Below, piece after piece: positions 29,101 to 37,824 of a stretch of 64,000 nucleotides of DNA. How positions within the stretch are numbered: position 1 is the first letter of the stretch; each line of letters begins with the position of its first letter. Position numbers and translations under genes: made by a program. The notes under the pieces were generated by a model. That model saw only the letters and a list, made by a program, of their open reading frames with translations, had not been told where the DNA came from and searched no databases. Origin of the DNA: Anthopleura xanthogrammica (lineage: Eukaryota > Cnidaria > Anthozoa > Actiniaria > Actiniidae); the NCBI GenBank assembly GCA_964019055.1, contig OZ025209.1, forward strand, positions 310,001 through 374,000, in the 5' to 3' direction.

Positions 29101-30202
29101 TATTGCCTGTACAATCACAAACCGCATAAGTCATTGATCAAGTCTGTACTAATTACTATGGTACTTAATTAGAGCCATCTCGTACATTTAAAAAGTTACT
29201 GTGGACATTCCCCGCTTCCTGTAGGAAGGGATAAAAAGTAGGGGGACTCTGCTCGCAGGGAAAGACTAGAGGGTTTGAACTCGATTGCTCACTATCCTTA
29301 AAATATACATCCCGTCTGGACAAGGTAATGCTTCCCTGGAAAATTCTGACACGTCTATGGAAAATCGTTTAGTGTAGACGTTCAAATTTTCCTTTTTGTT
29401 GGTCAGAGTTATCCGAAACCTCTTCCCACAGGATTTCCATTTCTTTCAACAACAGCTGCCATAAAAAGATTTGATTTCTTTTAAGCATATATGTTGTGTA
29501 CACGTCTTTCCATCAGTGTTATAGCAGTCAGCCATGGATGAAGCTTTGCTCATAAAAATAATTACGTAATAAGAGTTTTCACTGATTTTTTGGGAAGAAA
29601 TTTTGCCTGCACGAATTAAAAACTATCAAGCACGCTTATCTCACGATGAAAGCATTACCAATGATTCCTGAAGGACTATTAGGACAAGATAATTCTTCGC
29701 GACACGTTACTAATTAACTTGCATAATTACTTTGTAAACAAACTGTCTCCCCAACAGTTGAAGAACCATGAACGACCATTACATTCTTAAAAGCGATTTC
29801 AAGAGATATTCTCTGCTTGAAAATGGCGAAATATTGAAGATAAGTTAAGTCTGCGACACAAAACGACTCAATAACCTTTTCTTAGCAGGAAACGAACCGT
29901 TTTATGGCGTTAATTTCTTTCCTTAAGGACAGCTGTAATCACTGGTGAATCTTTAATTAGTGATTAGAAGTAAGAATAACATCAATAAATCCATGAATTA
30001 CCTGAGTTTTAGATCCATTAGAACGGCCAGGGCTTGTAGTAGGTATTCCAGTAGAGCTAGGAATACTGGATTTTGGATTTTCTGACGCGTTTCGTGATGT
30101 CGTTGAAGGGTTTGTTTTACCGTTTGTCTTTTTGACTACCGGAATGCTAGATCTCGCAGCCGTTCCTGGTACAGGAATACCAGAACGTTTTGCCCCGAAC
30201 AT
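23107..30202 (-). CDS. Long coiled-coil protein with N-terminal SxIP (EB1-binding) motifs
   Basis: Four exons: 30202-30002, 29106-28903, 27844-23444 (4.4 kb uninterrupted), 23301-23107. The product is 1666 aa. The ATG at 30202 (MFGAKRSG) is the first ATG of the frame. Residues ~1-67 are basic, Ser/Pro-rich and disordered-looking, with SGIP (7-10), SSIP (18-21), SSIP (45-48) and TGIP (51-54) in basic context, like the SxIP motif that binds EB-family microtubule plus-end proteins. Residues ~75-1550 are almost continuous Glu/Lys/Leu heptad coiled coil with few prolines. The C-terminal tail (~65 aa from exon 4) is not coiled coil and ends near YWDTMNFLKT. I do not recognise the orthologue. A microtubule-tip, centrosomal or golgin-like tether is inferred. 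Confidence 0.85.
28159..28205 (-). pseudogene. Copied end of coiled-coil exon 2, including its splice donor
   Basis: Read on the minus strand, it repeats the end of the real exon 2 (28903-28950: TVRRRNSVDLQQ then GTAATATAGGAAGG) with three base changes. It lies in intron 2, bordered by the same CCATC repeat as the original. It has no acceptor of its own, so it is probably not used, but the donor sequence is intact. Confidence 0.75.
28206..28345. repeat. (CCATC)28 microsatellite
   Basis: 140 bp of perfect 5-bp repeats in intron 2 of the coiled-coil gene. A looser pyrimidine-rich tract with scattered cccat units precedes it (about 27940-28155). Copy number may be affected by assembly. Confidence 0.95.
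28825..28890. repeat. (CCATC)13 microsatellite
   Basis: Second array of the same unit, 12 bp from the donor of coiled-coil exon 2. Confidence 0.93.
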
Positions 30203-31779
30203 CGTATTACTGTTGAGGGTCAACTATAACATTAGAACTTTAAAAAAACATAAATATCTAGAGAGATTGAGGGACTCCTAAACGTCTCTCCTTCACAACA
30301 CCGTCTCGTTGCTAACTGGATTGCGTGACATGAAGTATGACGGCTGTCAAGTGACGCTAATTAGTATTCACAAATTGTAACGCAACGATTCGCTTTTGAC
30401 ATCCAAATTTCTCGGGACCAGAACTAATTTTAAAAGGCTGTCATATATTTTTAATGTAATTAATTAATTCCAAAATAGTTATCAAAGTCTAAAAATAATT
30501 AAAAACTATGGTCGAAAGACGGCAAATGCGAACGACTGTCACCCCAAGGGTGGGGAAGGTTTTTGTCGACTGTGCGGAAACTAGGGAGGCGGGTGATTGT
30601 AAATGTTGCCTTTTTGAAGTAGGAGAAGAGAGAGACAGGGGGGTAAGTATAATTGCGTAACAGCCCTTAATCCCTCCCCCCATTAAACAAGTTCAGTATT
30701 TGTATACAGTTCCTTGGTAACCGTGGGTGTCCTGGTTCACTATCAAAGCAGAGCGGGATGATTAAACCGCAGTTTTAATTTGCGTCTCGCCGCCTCGAGT
30801 TTTTAATATTAGTGTTCAAAATAATGTTACTTGAACAGTAAGAGTAGTTATCATATGACCGTATTTCACTGTACGCGTGATTCTAAAAAAAACCTTTGGG
30901 GAAAATGTCGTCAGCAAATAAAGTACGCTTTTCCGAAAAGTGTAATAATTTCCCGTTCGGACTCGCCGTTCGGACTCGCTGCCGTCAATCATGTAAAAAC
31001 TACGCATTTTGATTCGCATTTATTAAAAACGCTTTGAAATCGATTTTTTATATGTGGTCATATGATAAAATGCTTATTGACTGAGTTAATTAAGGTCGGT
31101 CCGAACGGGAAAATATTTGGCTCTCGGTCCTTGGCACGGAACTCGCTGCGCTCGTTCCGTACTTCAGGACCTTGAGCCAAATATTTTCCCGTTCGGACCT
31201 CCCACTCAGTCAATAAGTACATATTATTTTCCCGCGAGGATGAAAAAAAAAACACAAGATTATGAAAAGCACTAACAGCTATTTCACCCAGGTGTTCTCA
31301 TGATCAGGTATTGTGCCGTGTGTTTGGTTATCATGCATGATGTAATCGTACCGTACAGCAGCACTATTTTTCACACTTATACTATAAAGGAGGGAGGTTG
31401 GAATGTAATACCATAGAAACGGTTACGGTCTCTCCTAATGGCACATGCCGCCTCAAAACACGCGCGTCCAATCCGTCGGTCTTGACCTTGAGTTTGGTGA
31501 AGATGGCTAATAATGTCATACAGACTACAAGATATATATTATGAGATGACTATTTCACTGATTTTATCTGTTCCTTAGTGTTTTAAAGGAGATGACAGCT
31601 GCGCAAAGAACACGCGCTAGTGACAAAAACAACTCAAGATTCAAATTTAAACTCTTAACGGCTGAAACGACACAAACGACACCTGAGTATCAAAACTAAA
31701 CTTATGGGACTGGAAAATATCAATATTTGCCTGCAGAATCCATTGCAATGGTTATTGATGGGACATTGGTTATTGGAGT
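30203..31779. promoter_or_regulatory. Divergent intergenic region, coiled-coil gene / first Dkk-like gene
   Basis: Contains the 5' flank of the coiled-coil gene (no TATA box seen) and of the TATA-driven peptide gene. A palindromic MITE lies at 31070-31222. Several short open frames on both strands carry no recognisable protein. Confidence 0.4.
31070..31222. mobile_element. Palindromic MITE
   Basis: Nested inverted arms: cttattgactgag faces ctcagtcaataag, and ggtccgaacgggaaaatatt plus tggctc faces its complement. The arms total about 60 bp. Part of the same motif (cccgttcggactcg) also occurs at 30951-30983, suggesting a second decayed copy. Confidence 0.75.
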
Positions 31780-31787
31780 TATAAAAA
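31780..31787 (+). promoter_or_regulatory. TATA box of first Dkk-like gene
   Basis: tataaaaa about 100 bp before the ATG at 31882, followed by a short leader. Confidence 0.6.
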
Positions 31788-31881
31788 GGGCCACTCGGAT
31801 CGGCGTTGATCCTATCTCTCTCAAAGCCAATACTGATTGACTGTGCGATCTTTATCCCTTGTGCTTGAGGTACTGTTAAGA

Positions 31882-32863
31882 ATGAAAGCCGTATTTATCA
31901 GTGGGTTTTGTCTTCTTGCTCTCATCGTCTGCATCAAAGCAGATTCGAATCGAAACAAGCGTTGGCTCTTCGACGTAAGTATAATAAGTATAATATATAA
32001 AGTAGAATCCAAATTAACGCTAATAACGAATAAAGAGGAGGCTTAAAACTTCTTCATAGAAATGATAAGCAAAGGAAAATTCCACTAACAAAGAAGATCA
32101 ACTAGATGCATTTCGTAGGGTCCATTCTTCCACCCAGGATCGAACAGGGATCCCAATAATTCCATTTGCGATGAAGCACAAATGTTAGCAGGCTTCAGTT
32201 CAGTCTCATTGGTCTCAGTGATAACTTCTACTGAAGTAACGAAATCCTAGCTTTTTGTCATCGTGTTATACAGTCTTTGCTGAATCAAAATTAAAGTACC
32301 CCAGCGTCATTTTCCGTGATGAGGCTTTAAAATGGAGATGAATGGGTTTCGTAATCGAGCATATCTTGCCCAGGGGGTCCACCGTAGGGGAAGGTTACAG
32401 CTGCGCTATTCCTAATATGTCACATATTAGGTTCTACAAGAACAAACCCAGCAGTAGGGGACCCTACTGGGATGAATCTGGAGCCGGGTATCCAGCACTA
32501 GAGTACATATCAAGATACTTATGTCCATCGTGTTTTATCGTTTAGCGTTGCAGTGATGATAATGACTGTGGTGCTGAAAGATGCTGTGTGAACTACCTGA
32601 ATTTATGCGCACCAAAGCGAGGCCTCAATCAATCATGTAATCTTGTGGTGAGTCACGTGTTATGCTTATTAGGTCACGTGATATATCTTGTGACAAGGCT
32701 GATATAGCAGGATATAGATCAATGTTTTTATGTGTTTCTACTTCTTTCACAGAGTATTCATGGCTGTGGCTGTAAAGATGGGCTCGAGTGTCGCGTCTAC
32801 AAGAGTCTGGGCAGCTTGAAGTATTACCGCTGTCAAGAAATTGAGGGTTCAGGTGATATGTAA
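31882..32863 (+). CDS. Secreted one-domain Dickkopf/prokineticin-like peptide, paralogue 1
   Basis: Exons 31882-31974, 32546-32647 and 32753-32863, all phase 0; 101 aa. A signal peptide (1-20) is followed by a short pro-part ending at the dibasic NKR (26-28). The mature domain has ten cysteines spaced C-x5-C-x4-CC-x6-C-x9-C-x7-C-x-C-x5-C-x13-C. That is the colipase-fold pattern of prokineticins and of the C-terminal domain of Dickkopf (HGCGCKDGLEC, YYRCQ). The prokineticin AVITGA start is absent, so Dkk-like is the better label. Hydra has similar one-domain Dkk1/2/4 proteins from gland cells acting on Wnt signalling. A Wnt-antagonist, digestive-cofactor or toxin role cannot be decided from sequence. 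Confidence 0.82.
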
Positions 32864-32960
32864 ATCCCACACGGCGTAGATGTGCCGAATTTAATTATAA
32901 ATCCAATGAGATGAAAAAGTTTTCATGTTCTTGTATTTTGAAATACTCTTATTTACTATG

Positions 32961-33007
32961 TGGTGGGGTTGGGTGGGGTGCGGTGGGGTGCGGTGGGGTG
33001 GGGTGTG
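32961..33007. repeat. G-rich tandem repeat (ggtggggtgc)n
   Basis: About 47 bp of imperfect ggtggggtgc/ggtggggttg units with several GGGG runs on the plus strand, just past the first peptide gene. The spacing could allow a G-quadruplex. Confidence 0.7.
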
Positions 33008-33615
33008 TTGATATGTGGTGTCGTGTCGTGTCATATCGATGTAGCGGGAGAAGAATGAGATGCGCACTTCCCGGTCCAGACTGCTTGGGGAAAACACTAT
33101 AGAGCCGGGTGAACAGCAGAGAAGATAAACCAAAAAAATCAATCAATCGAACAGAAAATCAATATGCGTGTTCAGTCCCAAAACGGTGAAAGTTAGCTCA
33201 ATGATTTTTTTGTCATCCATAATTATGTTATCATTATATCTGGTGTTCCTCTGTTCAAACAAACCCAGTCCTGGTCATAATGACGCTCACTTCCACATCA
33301 ATCAGACATCAAGCTGTTCAAACCCTTCAAATACACGCACACACACACTATTTGAAGAGACAAACAATTGGTGCAATGAAACTCGCGTCAAAACAATTCT
33401 ATTCACAATGCTTATCTATTGAATCCAGTGAAACATCTCACTTAATTTCACACAAAAAGTACTCTACTAGGGTATTGTGTGAGTTAGATACACAAAAATG
33501 TGCACAAAAAGCATGCGAAATAGCTTTAAAAGAGATTTGAAGTAAACGCTTTTGAGCTTATACCCCGACACTGCATGGTTTCATCTTCATTCACTGATCT
33601 GTGGTACAGTTCAAC

Positions 33616-34748
33616 ATGAAGGGCTGTGTATTTTTGGTTGTGATTCTGGCATGCTTTGTCTCACACTCGTATTCAACCACCGACGAGGAACATCCAATCA
33701 GGGAAAGACGGTTCTTATTGGACGTAAGTTGTATAGTAATTAGAATAATGTTAATTTTATCAAACCCTGAAACAACCTTAAAGTCAGGGCATGGCTAATT
33801 CACAGATTGAATCGCTTTGCGGAGGGAGGAAAACCGGAGAACCCGGAGAAAAAAACCACCTCGTGGCAAGGAAGAGACCTATCAAACTCTAGTCACAGAG
33901 TTTGGGAATCGAACGTGTTCAAATCAAAAGTTAAAACATATTTGGACGAATAGAAAACGGATCGACAAGAATATCATAACAAAGTTAAAAACGTTTTATA
34001 AATATATTTTTTTCAAAGCCATGATTAATGAAATATTTTTTTCCGATGTGTCTTTATTAATATTTGTTTCATTTCTCTGCAGACATGTGACACGGATGCT
34101 GATTGCGGTAAGAGTCGCTGCTGCATCAAATACCTCAGCATCTGTGCACCCAAGAGAGGGCTCGAACAATCCTGTAACTTCAAGGTTTGTACGTACATGC
34201 ATGTTGAAGACTCATTTATATATATACTTGTTGAAAAAGCTCCGCGCAATCTTGAACAAAATGGTTGATGGGACGTTTTGGCCTCTCTCACTCCTCTCCA
34301 CACTTCTCCTCTCGAAATGTACGGTTTTTGTTTGCAGAACCATGACATGGATGGGGTCAACACTGAGTCGGGGAGGGAGCGGAGGGTGTATAACTTTATT
34401 CCCTTTACTATAGACCTCTTGCAGCACGTCGGAATGCAGCTCAATTTGGAGGACAAAACAATTGGTTCCAATTCTCAGGAGTTTGAAATTCTTTTGTTCT
34501 GTCCTCCAAATTGAGCTGCTTTGACGTCACGTGAAAGGGGTCTATATATAGCATTACTGAATTCTTTATTAAAGGAACAATATCATTAAAAATGTTCAGT
34601 AAGTTTTTTGCCAAAATTTCTGGTTTGTTTTAACGAGTTTTTTTTTGTTCAGGATTACCATGGTTGTGGATGTGAAGATGGCCTGTATTGTCAAGTAGCC
34701 AAGTGCTTTGCCTCATACAAGTACTATCGCTGTCTTCCAGAGGCCTAA
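33616..34748 (+). CDS. Secreted one-domain Dickkopf/prokineticin-like peptide, paralogue 2 (11 cysteines)
   Basis: Exons 33616-33723, 34083-34184 and 34653-34748, all phase 0; 101 aa. A signal peptide (1-20) is followed by an acidic pro-part and RERR (29-32). The mature domain carries the same ten cysteines as its neighbours (DCGKSRCC, ICAPKRGLEQSC, HGCGCEDGLYC, YYRC). An eleventh lies in VAKCFAS, where the others have no cysteine; an unpaired thiol could allow dimerisation. An AATAAA lies at 34814-34819. Intron positions are identical to the other two copies. No clear TATA box is seen. Function as for paralogue 1. Confidence 0.82.
33763..33921 (-). repeat. SINE copy in intron 1 of Dkk-like paralogue 2
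   Basis: Shows tail (ccctgaaacaacct), body (gaggaaaaccggagaacccg) and head complement (gggaatcgaac) in reverse order. The tRNA-like 5' end is missing. Confidence 0.7.
34407..34551. mobile_element. MITE in intron 2 of Dkk-like paralogue 2
   Basis: Inverted arms: gcagctcaatttggaggaca faces tgtcctccaaattgagctgc, extended outward to ctatagacc / ggtctatatatag. The arms total about 55 bp and no ORF is present. Confidence 0.75.
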
Positions 34749-34867
34749 TCAAAGAGACATGTACACTTATAAATTATTCAAGTATCTGATGATCACTTCA
34801 CCAACACGATGAAAATAAAGCAATTGAAACTATAGAAGAATGTGTGTAATTGCATGATATCTTTGGG

Positions 34868-35151
34868 CCTGAGGGGGGGGGGGGGGGGGGACTCCGACGT
34901 TAAAGGGGCGGGTATGCTCGTCGTACCTTCTAGGGGTTTTGTTTAGGCTATTCAAACGAAAAACTAATTAAAATACGGTAAAATTAGAGTCATTTGGTAC
35001 CATTTGGTAAAAACTTGCGATTGCAATGACTACAAGATTGCAACTACTACAAGAAAAACAATTTGGTACCTTTTAGGGGTCATTTTCAAAATTCCCGACG
35101 CCGTCGGAGAATCCCTCCCCCCCTATTAATCATATAGGAGTCCCGCCCGGG
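34868..35151. mobile_element. G-rich-ended MITE with exact 8-bp target duplication
   Basis: Flanked by TCTTTGGG on both sides (34860-34867 and 35152-35159). The left end is CCTGA, a 20-base G run and ACTCC; the right end in reverse complement reads CCCGGGCGGGACTCC. It has the same architecture as the element at 2218-2447. Confidence 0.7.
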
Positions 35152-35159
35152 TCTTTGGG

Positions 35160-36095
35160 TAGGAGAGGAGAGGGGAGGGGAGGGGATGACACGGTAACGT
35201 TCTAGGTTGGTGTAATATACGCATTTAACTCTATTAACAAACACATACTGACATGACAAATACACGGTTGTCGAACACTGAACATACTGCGCATGCTCGG
35301 CGGAATATTACGAACCGGGTTACATCCCCGTTATTTTAATGACACACAAAAACGACCGGTAAAGAAAGAATTCATTCTCAAAGAAAGGATATAGAAGTAC
35401 GTCGTCTAGCGTGGAATGGTTTAGTCATGGTTTAGCATGTAATTCAAGAGTGAATCGCATGAAGTAATGAAATTAGTATTGCATCATCAATCACGCGAGT
35501 GAACACACAAGTTTGATCAGCTTTCACTGCACGTCAAATCTTTTCCTTTCGATTGTCATAATCAGTTAGTAATGAGACCATTACAACACTGTGGTATATG
35601 AGCACCTATGTACACTGGGTTACTGATAACAAAACAATGAATAGCGGATACACCCATAATAGGTTCAGCCAGGAGCTTATTAGCTTTCTTGGCTTGGTTG
35701 CAGATAAAACTTCTATAGTACGTAGTGCCTTATAATTCTGCTCAATCCATTTTTATCATTATATGGTGTTGTTTGTTTTCAAAATCTTGACGGCCGACCA
35801 GAATCAACTATTTTACCTGAGAAAACTAATAGCATAATTAATGGATCTGATATGAGGCACTGTTCATACATGAACATAATAGGTATTGTATTGAGTACTA
35901 CATTGGACAGATAAGAACAAAGAGACCCACTCTGCGCTAGCACCACAAAACCTTACTAGACACAGCTGTAAAAATGAAACATAGAAACCGCATTCATAAA
36001 CCAGCAAATACAGAAATAACGGGAACAAAAGCTTTTTAGAATTTGTTATGTTCTGTTTCTGCGGACTCGTTCCCAATAGGAGTCGTTCACGAGCA
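35160..36095. other. Intergenic between Dkk-like paralogues 2 and 3
   Basis: AT-rich. A short gagaggggagggg purine run begins at 35162. No exon or RNA gene recognised; it holds the upstream control region of paralogue 3. Confidence 0.45.
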
Positions 36096-36102
36096 TATAA
36101 AA
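36096..36102 (+). promoter_or_regulatory. TATA box of Dkk-like paralogue 3
   Basis: tataaaa, 82 bp before the ATG at 36178, placing the start of transcription near 36125. Confidence 0.7.
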
Positions 36103-36177
36103 TGGGCAGAGAATGGATTTTGACTTCACTTGTTCATTCAGCATTGATCAGAGGAACATCAAGACAATAACAACAAG

Positions 36178-36973
36178 ATGAGGACACTTGTGGCTGTACT
36201 TCTTTTGGGGCTTGTTGCTGTAACCTTCGCTAACAAGGAAAAGAGATTCTTGGTCGATGTAAGTTTGTTTCAGTTGCACCTTCTTCAGTTCATGCCATTC
36301 AGTAAAATGTTCGAGAAAATTTTTACAAACTGCACAATAATTTGCTTGTACGTTAAGGATCATGAGCTTATAGTTATAATTTGAGAAATGTAGAAATGAA
36401 ACTTAATCTGAGGTTCATTATTTTCGGAATGGAAATAAAAAGCTAGCGTTCAAATTTGATGGAACTCTGAAATAACCTCAGTTAACTACTAAGTAGGGCA
36501 CAGCTACCTCTCAGATTGAATTGAAATCAGTGGAAATTATTCAGTGTTAGGTTTTACTTGCTGAGGGAGCCAGCCCTGAACCAGTCCCTCCCCTCGCGCG
36601 GTCCCTGTGTCATTGATTCTGACTTATCTATTTTTACACAGTTCTGCAAACACAGTAGTGCAGATAAGGACTGTGGCAGGGATCGCTGTTGTCTCACTGT
36701 TCTGCACATGTGTGCACCAAAACGAGGTGAAGGGCAATCCTGCAACTTTTCGGTAAGTATTAATGTTTGATTAGTTAACCTAAATAATATCGAGATGTCT
36801 TGGATTGCTAATGATTGTTTTTAATACCGAGTATTGTATTGTTGTTTTTCTAGGGTCTTCATGGTTGTGGATGCAAGGATGGATTGACATGTCAAGTCAG
36901 CAGTACTCTTGGTCCAATCAAATACTCCAAATGTTTGAAGACCCCAAGCGGCTCTGGCGATGGAGCTTTTTAA
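36178..36973 (+). CDS. Secreted one-domain Dickkopf/prokineticin-like peptide, paralogue 3
   Basis: Exons 36178-36258, 36642-36752 and 36854-36973, all phase 0; 103 aa. It has the shortest pro-part: signal peptide 1-18, then NKEKR (19-23) and FLVD. Ten cysteines, but the first loop is C-x8-C instead of C-x5-C. The core (RDRCC, MCAPKRGEGQSC, HGCGCKDGLTC) matches the family. The C-terminus has a Gly/Ser tail. AATAAA lies at 37005-37010. All three copies share the junction motif [KR]R[WF]L.D directly before intron 1, so the mature peptide probably starts at Trp/Phe after furin-type cleavage. Confidence 0.83.
36462..36560 (-). repeat. Degraded SINE tail in intron 1 of Dkk-like paralogue 3
   Basis: ggaactctgaaataacctca, then gggcacagctacctctcaga and ttgaattgaaat, matches the SINE tail with many changes. 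Confidence 0.5.
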
Positions 36974-37073
36974 TCAACGGAAAATAACAACCTGATATTC
37001 GTTCAATAAAATTTAAATCTCTCTATTAAACGTGTCATGTTGTTAATAAATCAGTATCGATCTGCTAAATGAA

Positions 37074-37824
37074 CTGGGTCGAGTTGGCATTACAGTGCAT
37101 TGTGGGACTTTTTTCCAAGATGGCGTCTATCTTGTCCCCTAAAACAGTCCCACGAGGCACTGCAGTGACAACTAGACCCAGTTTTTTCCTTTACCTTGGA
37201 ACCGCTAATACAATGGCTAGCAAATACCTTGCCTGTCATGTGCTATCAACCAGAGAGTATTCTAATGCTTGGTACAAATCAGCCGTAGCCTACAATGGCA
37301 GACAAACACTGCCCGCGTCCCGGGCCTGTCGTGCTGGGTATCAATAGATAGATAGATAGATAGATCAACTTTATTTATACACGGATTCAAATCACTAAAA
37401 ATTAAAGTGCTCTCCCATTGAGCCGTGTTACTGTAAAACGATGTAAATATGCGCATTTTATAAGAAACATTTAAACAATCAGCTGATCTCGTATCCCGAT
37501 CGCAACAGGGAGCCCAGCTTGGATAGTCTTGAAGTACCAGACCATGAAATATTATAATTGCAAGATTAACCAGCCTTTCATGCTGGGTATCAATCAGCTC
37601 ATCTCGTATCTCGATCGCAACAGGGAGTTCAGCTTGGATAGTCTTGAAGTACCAGACCATAACCAACCTTACAACGATAACTGCATGAGATACTATCAGG
37701 GTATTTATTATTGGTATTGGGCTCCCTGTGGTAGCCTCGAGAGCATGGCTACATGAAGAGGGTCCAAGGTTCGCTTGTTGTATGTCGTTTTGTGACCAGA
37801 AAAACTTTGGGGAATAAAACCAGA
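37074..37824. repeat. 5' flank of PSPH with a 67-73 bp direct duplication and (GATA)n
   Basis: The segment starting aatcagctgatctcgtatcc and ending agtaccagaccat (37479-37545) recurs at about 37590-37662 with four changes. gctgggtatcaa also occurs twice. A (GATA)5 run lies at 37347-37366. Open frames across the duplication on both strands look incidental. Confidence 0.55.

Noticed and set aside
30203..30223. Seven extra N-terminal residues for the coiled-coil protein
   Set aside because: That extension would begin at TTG, not ATG; the first ATG is at 30202.
33817..34413. 198-codon open frame through the second Dkk-like gene
   Set aside because: It runs through a SINE and intron sequence and reads exon 2 in the wrong frame.
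31880..36973. Assignment of the three peptides as true prokineticins
   Set aside because: The essential AVITGA N-terminus is absent and the HGCGC..GL.C core fits the Dickkopf C-terminal domain better.
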